Under the pieces are notes generated by a model, which saw only the letters and a list, made by a program, of their open reading frames with translations, searched no databases and was not told the origin of the DNA. Both the position numbers and the translations under genes were made by a program. DNA of 17,429 bases from ZC4RG20 sp964518995 (lineage in GTDB: Bacteria; Pseudomonadota; Gammaproteobacteria; Steroidobacterales; Rariloculaceae): the NCBI GenBank assembly GCA_964518995.1, contig CAZFJU010000077.1:1-17429 (forward strand). Direction: 5' to 3'. Positions 1-7,340 of this stretch are shown in pieces. Within the stretch, counting starts at the first letter, position 1; each line of letters starts with the position of its first letter.

Positions 1-60
1 TTTCATTCGCCTTCTACCGTCCGGAGCTCAGGATAAGGCTATCACAGGTACGCCGTCATC

Positions 61-78
61 GAGCAGCGAGGGCTGCTC
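61..78 (-). terminator. Hairpin just past the cardiolipin synthase stop
   Basis: GAGCAGC (61-67) and GCTGCTC (72-78) form a perfect 7-bp stem with a 4-base loop, beginning five bases beyond the minus-strand stop codon of the cardiolipin synthase gene. There is no run of T after it, so a terminator role is only suggested by position. The remaining bases, 1-60, show no recognisable gene or site. Confidence 0.35.
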
Positions 79-83
79 ACCGG

Positions 84-1457
84 TCAAAGGTAGGGGGTGA
101 ACAGCCACGCCGCGCCATCACGCAGGCGTTGGATCAGCGGTCGGCCATCGACCTCGTGCAGGGTCACCGCTGTCGAGCGCTCCCGGCACACATCGAAATG
201 GCGTGCGAGGTCGCCGACTGCGCGATGATCGCGGATCTCGACGGCAAGCTCGAAATTCAGTCGAAGGCTGCGCGGATCGAGGTTCCACGAGCCGGTGATC
301 GCGCGCTCGTCGTCCACGACGAGAAACTTGCTGTGCACGAATGGCCCCGGCTGATAATGGACGCGCACGCCAAAGAGCAGCAGCTCCCAGAGCATGTGCC
401 GGGTCGCCCAATGGACGTAGGGCAGATTGTTCTCGGCCGGCAGCACGACATCGACATCTATGCCGCGCAGCGCGGTCGCCTGCATGACACCGATCAGCGG
501 CGGCGGCGGCAGGAAGTACGGCGTCATGATCGCCACCCGCCGTTGAGCGCTTGCGATGGCCTCGAGCAACAGCGCGATCAGCGGCTCGCGGTTTTCCTCG
601 GGTCCGTCCGCCACCACCCGACAGCGCGCCGGCCCGCGAGCGCCGGCGCTGAGGCCGAGAGGAAGGGATTCTCCGGTCGTGAATCGCCAGTCCGCGGCCC
701 ACAGTGCTTCAAGCAGTCCGACCACGGGCCCGTGCAGCTTGAATGCGATATCGACCACCGGACGTCGTTGCTTTGGGTCGGCGACGAGATGCCGCTCGTC
801 GAGATTCATGCCGCCGGAAAAGGCCGTGTCGCCGTCGACCAAGAGAATCTTCCGGTGATTGCGCAGGTTCACGTGTAATGACGGCGGCAGCAGCCGCGGC
901 GGTAGAAAGCGCGCTGCGGTCACGCCAGCGCGGCGCAGGAGCGGTGCCGCCCGCGGCCAGGTATAAAGCTCGCCGACCCCATCGATGAGCACGCGCACGT
1001 CGACACCCCGCCGCCGGGCTTCCGCCAATGCGGCGATCAGCTCCCCGCCGACGCCCGCGGTCCCGAAGATGTACGTCGATAGCCACACAAAGCGCTTGGC
1101 GCCGCGAATGGCGGCCAGCATCGCGGGGTATGCTTGCTCGCCGTTATGCAGCACGTCGACGTGGTTTCCTCCGACGAGCGGAAACTCGTCGTCCAACACG
1201 AGCGGTGTGGCGGCGGAGCGGGTCTTCCCGCGCAGCAATCTTGCGCGGCTCTGGACCCGGTTGATGCCGAATGTGTAGTACAGGAGCGCGCCGACGAAGG
1301 GCAGGGTGAGGCTGACTGCGATCCACCCAAGGGCCGCCTGCGGCCGACGTTTGTTGAGGAGCGCGTGAACGGCGGCAAAGACGCCGAGCCCGGTTGCGAG
1401 CAGGGTCAGTGCGGCCCCGAGCAGCTGCACGCCGGTTTCCAGCTCGACGTGACGCAC
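84..1457 (-). CDS. cls: Cardiolipin synthase (phospholipase D superfamily)
   Basis: Makes cardiolipin at the inner membrane, in bacteria usually by condensing two phosphatidylglycerol molecules. With the GTG at 1457 as start the protein has 457 residues. The N-terminus holds two membrane helices (about residues 10-32 and 40-62), followed by two phospholipase D domains. Both HKD motifs are complete: HRKILLVD at 201-208 with GGMN after it, and HSKFLVVD at 375-382 with GSWN after it. That order and spacing are those of ClsA-type enzymes. No ATG exists in the N-terminal part of the frame. The GTGs at 1493, 1457 and 1430 are all possible starts, and the last has the best upstream GGAA. The reading frame stays open upstream to 1634, but that part reads through the PAP2 gene and is unlikely to be coding. 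It follows the PAP2 phosphatase gene so closely that the two are surely cotranscribed. Confidence 0.92.
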   Translation of the reverse strand: MRHVELETGVQLLGAALTLLATGLGVFAAVHALLNKRRPQAALGWIAVSLTLPFVGALLYYTFGINRVQSRARLLRGKTRSAATPLVLDDEFPLVGGNHVDVLHNGEQAYPAMLAAIRGAKRFVWLSTYIFGTAGVGGELIAALAEARRRGVDVRVLIDGVGELYTWPRAAPLLRRAGVTAARFLPPRLLPPSLHVNLRNHRKILLVDGDTAFSGGMNLDERHLVADPKQRRPVVDIAFKLHGPVVGLLEALWAADWRFTTGESLPLGLSAGARGPARCRVVADGPEENREPLIALLLEAIASAQRRVAIMTPYFLPPPPLIGVMQATALRGIDVDVVLPAENNLPYVHWATRHMLWELLLFGVRVHYQPGPFVHSKFLVVDDERAITGSWNLDPRSLRLNFELAVEIRDHRAVGDLARHFDVCRERSTAVTLHEVDGRPLIQRLRDGAAWLFTPYL

Positions 1458-1476
1458 CGATCGAATACCGACGTCG

Positions 1477-2238
1477 TCATTCCACCGCTCCACGCCGGCG
1501 AAGGTAGCGCGCCAAGCTCCAGCAAGCGAGGGCCCATGCGCAGCCGGCTGTCCACCCGCCGAGCACGTCGGACGGCCAATGCACGCCGAGATAGACTCGG
1601 GAAATACCCACCACGGCGGTGAGCAACACGGCAATGCCGAGCAGATATCCCTTCAGCACAGCCGCTGGTTGCGAATTGGCGAGCAGCGCGCCGAGCGTCA
1701 GATAGGTCACGGCGGAGAGCATGGAATGCGAGCTCGGAAAACTGCTGGTATAGACCGCTTGCCCGTGGGGCACGAGGTCCGGGCGCGGCCGATCGAAGCC
1801 GGCCTTGAGCAGCATGCTGAGGACAACGCCGCTGCCGACGGCCGCCAGCACATACCACGCGAGGTGGCGCTTGCCTTGCAGGGCCAGGAACCCAACGGAC
1901 CCGAGCGTCAGCAGCGTTAGAATTCCCATGCTGCCGAGCCCGGTAAAATCGCGTGCAGTCTCCGCGAGCCAGTCTGGCCCGAGCGGATTCGCGGGGTCGT
2001 CGGCCGAGCGCAAGAGCAGCAGGAGGTGCTCGTCGATGCTGAGCGTGTCGCCGTCCCGCACTTCGTCCGAGATTTCTGCGAACAGCCAAACGCCAGCGAA
2101 AACGGTGATTAGCGCGATCAGCATGCCGCGCTCGCGCCGGCCGAGCCAGCGCAGCGCGTCACGTAGACGATTGCGATTCGAGACGCGAGAGCTCAGAAGT
2201 GTTCCTGCTCCGGTCGCGGCTCCTCGTACACGTACCAA
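1477..2238 (-). CDS. PAP2-family membrane phosphatase
   Basis: An integral membrane phosphatase of the type 2 phosphatidic acid phosphatase superfamily, probably acting on phosphatidate, phosphatidylglycerophosphate or undecaprenyl pyrophosphate on the outer face of the inner membrane. The substrate cannot be told from sequence. All three signature motifs are present (253 residues from TTG): K145-x6-RP, PSSH at 168-171, and SR-x5-H-x3-D at 213-224, with H171 and H220 as the expected catalytic histidines. About six membrane helices are visible. The start is uncertain. TTG 2238 gives the longest form but has no clear ribosome site. A CTG at 2196 overlaps the stop of the upstream small gene as CTGA and has AGGAA six bases before it. 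ATG 2124 would remove the basic segment before helix 1. It sits directly before the cardiolipin synthase gene, which fits a role in phospholipid or carrier-lipid turnover. Confidence 0.92.
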   Translation of the reverse strand: MVRVRGAATGAGTLLSSRVSNRNRLRDALRWLGRRERGMLIALITVFAGVWLFAEISDEVRDGDTLSIDEHLLLLLRSADDPANPLGPDWLAETARDFTGLGSMGILTLLTLGSVGFLALQGKRHLAWYVLAAVGSGVVLSMLLKAGFDRPRPDLVPHGQAVYTSSFPSSHSMLSAVTYLTLGALLANSQPAAVLKGYLLGIAVLLTAVVGISRVYLGVHWPSDVLGGWTAGCAWALACWSLARYLRRRGAVE

Positions 2239-2387
2239 TCTACGCAGCCATAGTCCGGAGCGCTGCGCGCGCCCGCGGTGGCCCAGCGCAACGCACGCAT
2301 CGTTGCGCCGCGTTGCGGGTAGGACTCGTTCGAATCATGGCGTCGGCTACGTCGCATGACCGCCAGCACATCGGGGGGCCATCGCAT
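2193..2387 (-). CDS. Small hypothetical protein (64 aa)
   Basis: I do not recognise this protein. The reading frame from ATG 2387 is preceded by a perfect AAGGAG (2397-2402) nine bases away, the best ribosome site on this strand in the area. An in-frame GTG at 2405 would add six residues. The N-terminal half is basic with several Arg, and the C-terminal third is aromatic and acidic (DWYVYEEP near residues 48-55). No membrane helix, signal peptide or cysteine pair is visible. The stop codon lies inside the 5' part of the PAP2 frame, which suggests translational coupling. Its place between degQ and the PAP2/cardiolipin synthase genes makes it a likely member of that operon. It could be a chance frame, but the ribosome site argues against that. 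Confidence 0.45.
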   Translation of the reverse strand: MRWPPDVLAVMRRSRRHDSNESYPQRGATMRALRWATAGARSAPDYGCVDWYVYEEPRPEQEHF

Positions 2388-2430
2388 TTCCCCGTACTCC
2401 TTCACGCTCTCCAGCGTGGCTTGACGATAG

Positions 2431-2458
2431 GGCCTAATGATTATGTCCTAATGATTAT
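2431..2458. repeat. 14-bp tandem repeat, two copies, AT-rich
   Basis: GGCCTAATGATTAT (2431-2444) is followed immediately by GTCCTAATGATTAT (2445-2458), identical at 13 of 14 positions. It is unusually AT-rich for this contig. It covers the degQ stop codon and lies 44 bases upstream of the small gene that starts at 2387. It may be a two-site operator or a simple slippage duplication. Confidence 0.6.
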
Positions 2459-3855
2459 TGAAGTAATAAGAACAGCTGTCGACCCATACGGTCCACACGC
2501 AGCGCGACCGGCCCGCTCGCCTCGTCGAGCGCCGCGTCGAGTTCGGCAATCGTCGTCACCTCCGCGCGATTGACGGCGTGGATCACGTCATTCGGCTGCA
2601 GGCCATTTCGTGCAGCCGGGCTGCCGGGCCTGACGGCGGCGACCAGCACGCCAGTTTGGCCGTCGAAGCGCGGATCAGTCGGATCGAGCGTTTGCAATTC
2701 CGCGCCATCGAGGCCGCGAAGCCGAGCGGACTCTTCGCCGGCGCCCGGCTGCGGCGCTGCGGCCGCGGCGTCCGGCGAGCCGACGCTGACGCTGATGTCC
2801 ATGCTCTCACCCGAGCGCACGACCGTGAGCGTCACGGACTGGCCTACGCGGATCAGGCCGATCGCGTTGCGCAGCTCCGCCGCTGTCCCGACTTCAGCGC
2901 CGTTCACGGCAGTAATCACATCGCCGGGCTGAATTCCGGCCTCCTCGGCGGGCGAGCCGGGCTCCACTTCACTCACGAGCGCCCCGTTGTCGGCGCCGAG
3001 CTCGAGTGCCTCCGATAGACCCGGGACGACATCCTGGATGCCTATTCCGACCCGGCCGCGCTGCACTTCGCCGTACTCGAGGAGTTGCTCGACGACCGTG
3101 CGAACCATGTTGCTTGGAATCGCGAAGCCAATGCCGATATTGCCGCCGGCGGGAGCCAGTATCGCGGTGTTGATGCCTTTTAGAGTGCCGTCCAGGCCGA
3201 TCAGCGCGCCGCCCGAGTTGCCTGGATTGATCGAGGCATCGGTCTGGATGAAATCCTCGTAGCCTTCGACATTGATGCCGCCGCGGCCGAGCGCGCTCAC
3301 GATGCCGGACGTGGCGGTTTGGCCGAGACCGAAGGGGTTGCCGATCGCGACCACGAAATCGCCGACATCGAGATCCTCGGAGTTGCCGAGCTCGAGCGCA
3401 CTCAGATTCTCGGCGTCGATGCGCAGCAACGCGATGTCGGTAAGTGGGTCACTGCCGACGACCTCGGCCTCGAATCGGCGCCGATCCGTCAGGGTGACGA
3501 GAATCGAGTCGGCGTTCTGCACGACGTGACTGTTCGATACGATCAGCCCTTCATCGGCATCGATGATCACCCCGGAACCGATGCCCTGCCGCGGCACCGG
3601 CGGCTGCTGCAAGCCCTCCGGCAGATCGAAGAACCGGCGAAAGAACGGATCCTCGAGCAACGGATTTTGCGGACCTTGCGGCGCCACCGACGCAACGGCA
3701 ACATTCACCACCGCTGGGGTCACCCGTTGAAGCAGGGGTGACAGAGTCGGATTGTCGTTCTCGTCGACGAACGGCCATGCAGCCGCCACGGTGTAGAGTG
3801 CCGTCGCCACGACGGCGGCCAGCCCCGTCGTTACGGCCCAGCCGGTCGGTTTCAT
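2455..3855 (-). CDS. degQ: DegQ/HtrA-type periplasmic serine endoprotease
   Basis: An ATP-independent trypsin-like protease and chaperone that clears misfolded proteins in the periplasm. The chosen ATG at 3855 gives 466 residues, close to the usual DegQ length, and has AAGGG about eight bases upstream. The frame stays open further upstream to 4056 without homology. Residues 1-26 form a signal peptide or signal anchor (hydrophobic 6-26 after a lysine). The protease domain carries the full triad: His110 in SNSHVV, Asp140 in LTDIAL, Ser214 in NPGNSGG. PDZ1 spans about 266-358 and PDZ2 about 376-466, separated by an Ala/Pro-rich linker. It is the first gene of a minus-strand series ending in cardiolipin synthase, with a possible promoter at 3880-3908. 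DegP, DegQ and MucD are hard to separate by eye. The residues between the mature N-terminus and the protease domain are short, favouring DegQ or MucD. Confidence 0.96.
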   Translation of the reverse strand: MKPTGWAVTTGLAAVVATALYTVAAAWPFVDENDNPTLSPLLQRVTPAVVNVAVASVAPQGPQNPLLEDPFFRRFFDLPEGLQQPPVPRQGIGSGVIIDADEGLIVSNSHVVQNADSILVTLTDRRRFEAEVVGSDPLTDIALLRIDAENLSALELGNSEDLDVGDFVVAIGNPFGLGQTATSGIVSALGRGGINVEGYEDFIQTDASINPGNSGGALIGLDGTLKGINTAILAPAGGNIGIGFAIPSNMVRTVVEQLLEYGEVQRGRVGIGIQDVVPGLSEALELGADNGALVSEVEPGSPAEEAGIQPGDVITAVNGAEVGTAAELRNAIGLIRVGQSVTLTVVRSGESMDISVSVGSPDAAAAAPQPGAGEESARLRGLDGAELQTLDPTDPRFDGQTGVLVAAVRPGSPAARNGLQPNDVIHAVNRAEVTTIAELDAALDEASGPVALRVDRMGRQLFLLLQ

Positions 3856-3879
3856 GCGGATGCCCTTGTCGGATCGGTA

Positions 3880-3908
3880 GACATAATCCGCAGCAAGATA
3901 CATGCCAG
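3880..3908 (-). promoter_or_regulatory. Possible promoter for degQ
   Basis: On the minus strand CTGGCA (3903-3908) and TATGTC (3880-3885) are separated by exactly 17 bases and would start transcription about 18 bases before the degQ ATG. The match to the sigma-70 consensus is 4 of 6 and 3 of 6, so this is a weak candidate. Confidence 0.25.
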
Positions 3909-4200
3909 GCCCAGGAGCCCCGGCTCCCCGTCGCCCATTGCCGGATCGGAAGCAGAATCTGTAACGCCGCGCCAAACTTTGCGGCCGCTCGCGCACGCGG
4001 GCCGGTCTACTGCTTGCTGCCTGCGGCGTGCCAGACGAACACCGCTGACTTCCCACGGCGAGCTTGTGGAACGAAAGACAAGTGCGGCATGGTATGCGCG
4101 CTGGTTGCCGCTTGCCGCCGGGGTGGTGCCCTTTAGTAGTGGCAATTGTAGGTAGCGGAAATTGGATATCGGCAGTTTGAAACTTGGCAATCGGAGCGGC
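3909..4200. other. Divergent intergenic region without recognised genes
   Basis: This stretch separates degQ (minus) from the pterin dehydratase gene (plus). Frames crossing it on both strands lack ribosome sites, homology and normal composition. It should hold the promoters of both directions, but apart from the weak degQ candidate I see no convincing boxes. The part at 4138-4195 is noticeably more AT-rich than its surroundings. Confidence 0.5.
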
Positions 4201-4214
4201 TAGGAGACCAGCAA

Positions 4215-4547
4215 GTGAGTCTTGCAGATCAGCAATGCGTGCCGTGTCGTGGCGGCGTCCCGCCGCTCGGGCGGCCCGAGGCGGAATCCCTGCTTGCGCA
4301 GCTCGCCGCCGGCTGGCGGATCAACGAGGCCGGCCACTTGGAGCGAACGTTCGAATATCAGAACTTCAAACAGGCGCTCGACTTTGCGGTTGAAGTGGGG
4401 CAGATCGCCGAGCGGCAACGACATCACCCCGATCTACACATCGGCTGGGGGCGCTGCCGCGTTGAGATTTGGACCCATAAGATCGACGGGTTGACGGAAA
4501 GCGATTTCTATCTCGCTGCCAAAGTGGATCGTGCTGCAGGCGGCTGA
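4215..4547 (+). CDS. phhB: Pterin-4a-carbinolamine dehydratase
   Basis: Dehydrates 4a-hydroxy-tetrahydrobiopterin, recycling the pterin cofactor of aromatic amino acid hydroxylases; many bacteria carry it without an obvious hydroxylase. The protein has 110 residues, the usual size. The family signature is complete: E66-x3-HHP (H70, H71, P72), a conserved GWG at 77-79, H88 in the THKI segment, and GLTESDF with D97 before the last helix. The start is GTG 4215, preceded by TAGGAG eight bases away. No phenylalanine hydroxylase gene lies in the window, so its partner is unknown. The stop is 14 bases before the receiver-domain gene, suggesting a two-gene transcript. Confidence 0.95.
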   Translation: MSLADQQCVPCRGGVPPLGRPEAESLLAQLAAGWRINEAGHLERTFEYQNFKQALDFAVEVGQIAERQRHHPDLHIGWGRCRVEIWTHKIDGLTESDFYLAAKVDRAAGG

Positions 4548-4561
4548 TTCGCGACGGCAGA

Positions 4562-4948
4562 ATGCTTAACACGGCTTCCAAGATGGGCCAACTGCCGAGA
4601 ATACTGGTCGTCGAGGACGACGAAGATTCGCGAGAAGGTTTGCGGATTCTTCTCGAGGCCTGTGGTTATCGGGTCGAGACCGCGGCCACCGGACCGGACG
4701 GCCTGGAGAAGCTCATTGCCGATCCGCCGAACGCGGCAATCGTCGACATCGATTTACCCGGTATGAATGGTTACGAGATCGCGCGCCGCGCCCGGCGTAT
4801 CCCGGAGCTGCGGGATGTGCGTCTCATTGCGGTGACCGGTTTCGGGCGAGACAAAGACCGCGCCGCCGCGCGCGATGCCGGCTTCGATCAGCATCTAACC
4901 AAGCCCGTGGGGTTCGCTACGCTGCGTGCGGAGGTCGAGCGCCGATGA
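4562..4948 (+). CDS. Stand-alone receiver-domain response regulator
   Basis: A single CheY-like receiver domain of 128 residues with no output domain. The acidic pocket is E18-D19-D20, the phosphoacceptor is D62 (DIDLPGMNG), the switch threonine is T92 (AVTG) and the conserved lysine is K114 (LTKPV). In detail it resembles the receiver usually found at the C-terminus of hybrid sensor kinases rather than CheY. ATG 4562 has no strong ribosome site; ATG 4583 is an alternative removing seven residues. It lies 14 bases after the pterin dehydratase gene. The likely partner is the kinase gene at 7341, whose domain order is that of a hybrid kinase that has lost its receiver (inference). It would act by phosphotransfer or protein binding in the cytoplasm. 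Confidence 0.93.
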   Translation: MLNTASKMGQLPRILVVEDDEDSREGLRILLEACGYRVETAATGPDGLEKLIADPPNAAIVDIDLPGMNGYEIARRARRIPELRDVRLIAVTGFGRDKDRAAARDAGFDQHLTKPVGFATLRAEVERR

Positions 4949-4974
4949 GCGTCCTATCGTCGGCGGGCGCGACA

Positions 4975-4998
4975 TTGCACACACATGTGTAGGTGCAA
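4975..4998. promoter_or_regulatory. Imperfect palindrome, possible operator
   Basis: TTGCAC (4975-4980) and GTGCAA (4993-4998) flank a perfect 10-bp palindrome ACACATGTGT (4981-4990), with two unpaired bases on the right side. It lies about 26 bases after the receiver gene and about 120 before the promoter of the hemerythrin gene. It could be a regulator site or a transcript-end hairpin; there is no T-run. Confidence 0.35.
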
Positions 4999-5095
4999 TA
5001 CAGTTGAAACGCCTACGACGTACGCATGCTCGTCATTCATCGGCTCAGTGAGCGATGATGCCGCCGAGCGCTCGACGCCGTGGATGGCATGCGTT

Positions 5096-5124
5096 TTGCT
5101 GTGTAGTTCCGCGACCACTATACG
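5096..5124 (+). promoter_or_regulatory. Probable sigma-70 promoter for the hemerythrin operon
   Basis: TTGCTG (5096-5101) and TATACG (5119-5124) are separated by 17 bases and lie just upstream of the AGGAG ribosome site (5127-5131) of the hemerythrin gene. Spacing is ideal, with 3 of 6 and 4 of 6 consensus matches. The leader would be only about 12 bases long, short but workable. Confidence 0.45.
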
Positions 5125-5142
5125 GCAGGAGCTTTATTTACC

Positions 5143-5607
5143 ATGGCATCGGTGAACGCGATCGACATGTTGCTTGAAGATCATAAAAAAGTGAGAGAGC
5201 TGCTGTCGCAGCTGACCAGCACGACCAACCGTGCGGTAAAGACGCGCAGCGACCTGCTGCAGAAAATCAAGCAGGAGATTTTGGTACACGCTCAAATCGA
5301 GGAAGAGATCTTCTATCCGGCCTTCCGCGATTCCGACGCCGAGGAGGCAGGCCAACTGTACCACGAGGCGAAGGAGGAACATCGAGCAGTCAGCGCACTG
5401 GTGTTGCCGGATCTCGAGGAAACCGATCCAGCGAGCGATGAGTTCGCCGGGCGCGCGAAGGTGCTGAAAGACCTGATCGAGCACCACGCGGAAGAAGAGG
5501 AAGGCGAAATTTTCCCGAAGGCCAAGAAGGTCTTCGATAAAGCGGCGCTGCTGGAGCTCGGCGAGCGAATGACAGAGCGCAAGCAGGAGCTGATGCAGCA
5601 GCTCTGA
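5143..5607 (+). CDS. Hemerythrin HHE-domain protein
   Basis: A cytoplasmic four-helix-bundle protein that binds a di-iron centre and probably senses or buffers oxygen, nitric oxide or iron. It has 154 residues. The expected ligands are visible: H14 in EDHKKV, H49 and E53 in VHAQIEEE, H74 and H80 in the third helix, and H114/H115 with E119 in EHHAEEEEGEIFP. Bacterial family members of this length are stand-alone domains. ATG 5143 has AGGAG 11 bases upstream and a good promoter candidate before it. The gene ends 12 bases before the HAD-ATPase gene, so the hemerythrin, HAD-ATPase and kinase genes are likely one transcript. The combination suggests that redox or oxygen state is linked to the kinase (inference). 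Confidence 0.95.
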   Translation: MASVNAIDMLLEDHKKVRELLSQLTSTTNRAVKTRSDLLQKIKQEILVHAQIEEEIFYPAFRDSDAEEAGQLYHEAKEEHRAVSALVLPDLEETDPASDEFAGRAKVLKDLIEHHAEEEEGEIFPKAKKVFDKAALLELGERMTERKQELMQQL

Positions 5608-5619
5608 CGGGCCACTTCA

Positions 5620-7332
5620 TTGTACTTTCTTGCACTTGCTACCGATTACGACGGAACCCTGGCGCACGGCGGCGTCGTCACTGATGAGACGCTCGGCGCC
5701 CTGCGCCGCATGAAGAGCACAGGCCGGCGGCTAATCCTTGTCACCGGCCGGGAGCTCGAGGATCTCAAGCGGGTATTTCGCGACGTCGACGTCTTCGATC
5801 GGATCGTGGCCGAGAACGGCGCGGTGCTTTACGACCCCTCGACGGAGGCGATGCGGCCACTTGCCGAGCCCCCTCCGCCCTCGTTCGTAGAGCGACTCAA
5901 GGCGCTGCGGGTGGAACCGTTGGCAGTTGGCGAGGTGATCGTCGCCACGTGGGAGCCTGCGGAAACGCAGGTTCTCAATGCGATTCGGGAGCTCGGGCTT
6001 GAGCTCCAGATCATCTTCAACAAGGGCGCCGTGATGGTCCTGCCGCCGGGCGTCAACAAGGCATCGGGTCTTGCGGCTGCGCTCGAGGACTTGGGGCTCT
6101 CCGCGCATAACGTGGTTGGCGTCGGCGATGCGGAAAACGATCACGCGTTCATGAGCGTGTGCGGCTGCGCCGCCGCAGTGGATAACGCGTTGCCCGCGCT
6201 GAAAGCCGAAGCCGACTGCGTGCTCGCCGCCGCGCATGGTGACGGCGTGCAAGAGCTCGTCGGGCGGATCATAGAGAACGACTCGTCGCTGGTGCCGGCG
6301 CGGCATGCGCTTGCGGTGGGCAGCGCGGAGAACGGCGAGGACCTGCTGATCGGGCCGCACGGCGGCGGTGTGCTGATTGCGGGCACATCGGGGGTCGGCA
6401 AGTCGACGCTAGCCAAGGCGCTTACCGAGCAGATGGCCGAAGGCGAGTTCGAGTTCTGCGTGCTCGATCCCGAGGGTGATTATGACGAGCTCGAGGATGC
6501 GGTCATCCTGGGGGATGCTCAGACGGCACCGCAGACCGACGAAGCCCTGAAGTTGCTCGAGCACCTCGGCACGAACGTCGTCATCAATACGCAGTGCTTC
6601 ACGATGGCCGAGAGGCCCGCGTTTTTCGCCGGGCTGCTGCCCCAGATCGCATCGCTGCGTGCCCGCACCGGGCGGCCGCACTGGCTATTGATCGACGAAA
6701 CGCATCATCTGCTGCCGGCCGACCGCGGCGAGCTCTCGCATGTGCTGACGGACCACTTGCCCGGCGTCATCATGATTACCGTGCATCCCGACTCGGTTGC
6801 GCCGGCGGCGCTCGAGGCCGTCGATACGGTGATTGCCGTCGGGGAGCATGCCGGCGAGGTGATCCGCACGGTCTGTGAGATCGCCGGCCGCGCTCGCCCA
6901 GCCGACGTGCCCGTGCCTGACGACGAAGAGCTGGTGGTGTTTCGAATGAGCGGAGCCGAGCCGCCGCGGCTCGTGAAGGCGCGAGCGCCGCGACAGGCGC
7001 ATCGTCGGCACACCCGCAAGTATGCGGAAGGCCGGCTCGGCGAGGATAGCAGTTTCTATTTTCGCGGAGCGGATCAACGCCTGAACCTCCGGGCGCATAA
7101 TCTGATGCTGTTCGTCGAGCTTGCAGACGGCGTCGACGACGACACCTGGGAATACCATCGCGCGGCGGGCGACTACTCCGCGTGGTTTCGGGCTGCGATC
7201 AAAGACGATTCGCTCGCGGAAGAGGCGGCTCAGATTGAGAACGATGCCGCACTCGATGCCCGCCAAAGCCGCGAGAAGATCGCGGCGGCTGTGCGCCGGC
7301 GCTATACGATGCCGGCCGAACCCGCTGTATAG
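5620..7332 (+). CDS. HAD-IIB phosphatase fused to a P-loop ATPase
   Basis: A 570-residue two-enzyme fusion. Residues 1-215 are a Cof/sucrose-phosphatase-like HAD hydrolase: D9-x-D11-GT, T42 in VTGR, K147 in the GVNKASG loop, and GDAEND at 169-174. Residues 225-460 form a P-loop ATPase of HerA/DUF87 style with Walker A GTSGVGKST (255-263), a following LDPEGDY typical of that group, and Walker B LLIDE (356-360). Residues 465-560 form a further module with a conserved look (FYFRG near 479, GDYSAWF near 517); from memory it recalls small modules of DUF5752 type, not verified. The substrate is unknown. The start is TTG 5620, 12 bases after the hemerythrin stop, with a poor ribosome site, so translation may be coupled. 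The kinase gene begins eight bases after the stop. HAD-type sugar phosphatases fit the nearby trehalose and glycogen genes, but that link is speculative. Confidence 0.87.
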   Translation: MYFLALATDYDGTLAHGGVVTDETLGALRRMKSTGRRLILVTGRELEDLKRVFRDVDVFDRIVAENGAVLYDPSTEAMRPLAEPPPPSFVERLKALRVEPLAVGEVIVATWEPAETQVLNAIRELGLELQIIFNKGAVMVLPPGVNKASGLAAALEDLGLSAHNVVGVGDAENDHAFMSVCGCAAAVDNALPALKAEADCVLAAAHGDGVQELVGRIIENDSSLVPARHALAVGSAENGEDLLIGPHGGGVLIAGTSGVGKSTLAKALTEQMAEGEFEFCVLDPEGDYDELEDAVILGDAQTAPQTDEALKLLEHLGTNVVINTQCFTMAERPAFFAGLLPQIASLRARTGRPHWLLIDETHHLLPADRGELSHVLTDHLPGVIMITVHPDSVAPAALEAVDTVIAVGEHAGEVIRTVCEIAGRARPADVPVPDDEELVVFRMSGAEPPRLVKARAPRQAHRRHTRKYAEGRLGEDSSFYFRGADQRLNLRAHNLMLFVELADGVDDDTWEYHRAAGDYSAWFRAAIKDDSLAEEAAQIENDAALDARQSREKIAAAVRRRYTMPAEPAV

Positions 7333-7340
7333 GGGGCTTG

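Noticed and set aside
129..878. Plus-strand 249-codon frame opposite the cardiolipin synthase gene
   Set aside because: It is antisense to both HKD motifs of a clear enzyme, lacks a ribosome site and shows no protein-like features; a GC-rich shadow frame.
3852..4190. Minus-strand 112-codon frame upstream of degQ
   Set aside because: It overlaps the degQ start in another frame, has no ribosome site or homology, and covers the probable promoter region.
4949..5142. Possible small RNA or gene between the receiver and hemerythrin genes
   Set aside because: Only a palindrome and a promoter-like pair are visible; no terminator with a T-run and no coding frame.
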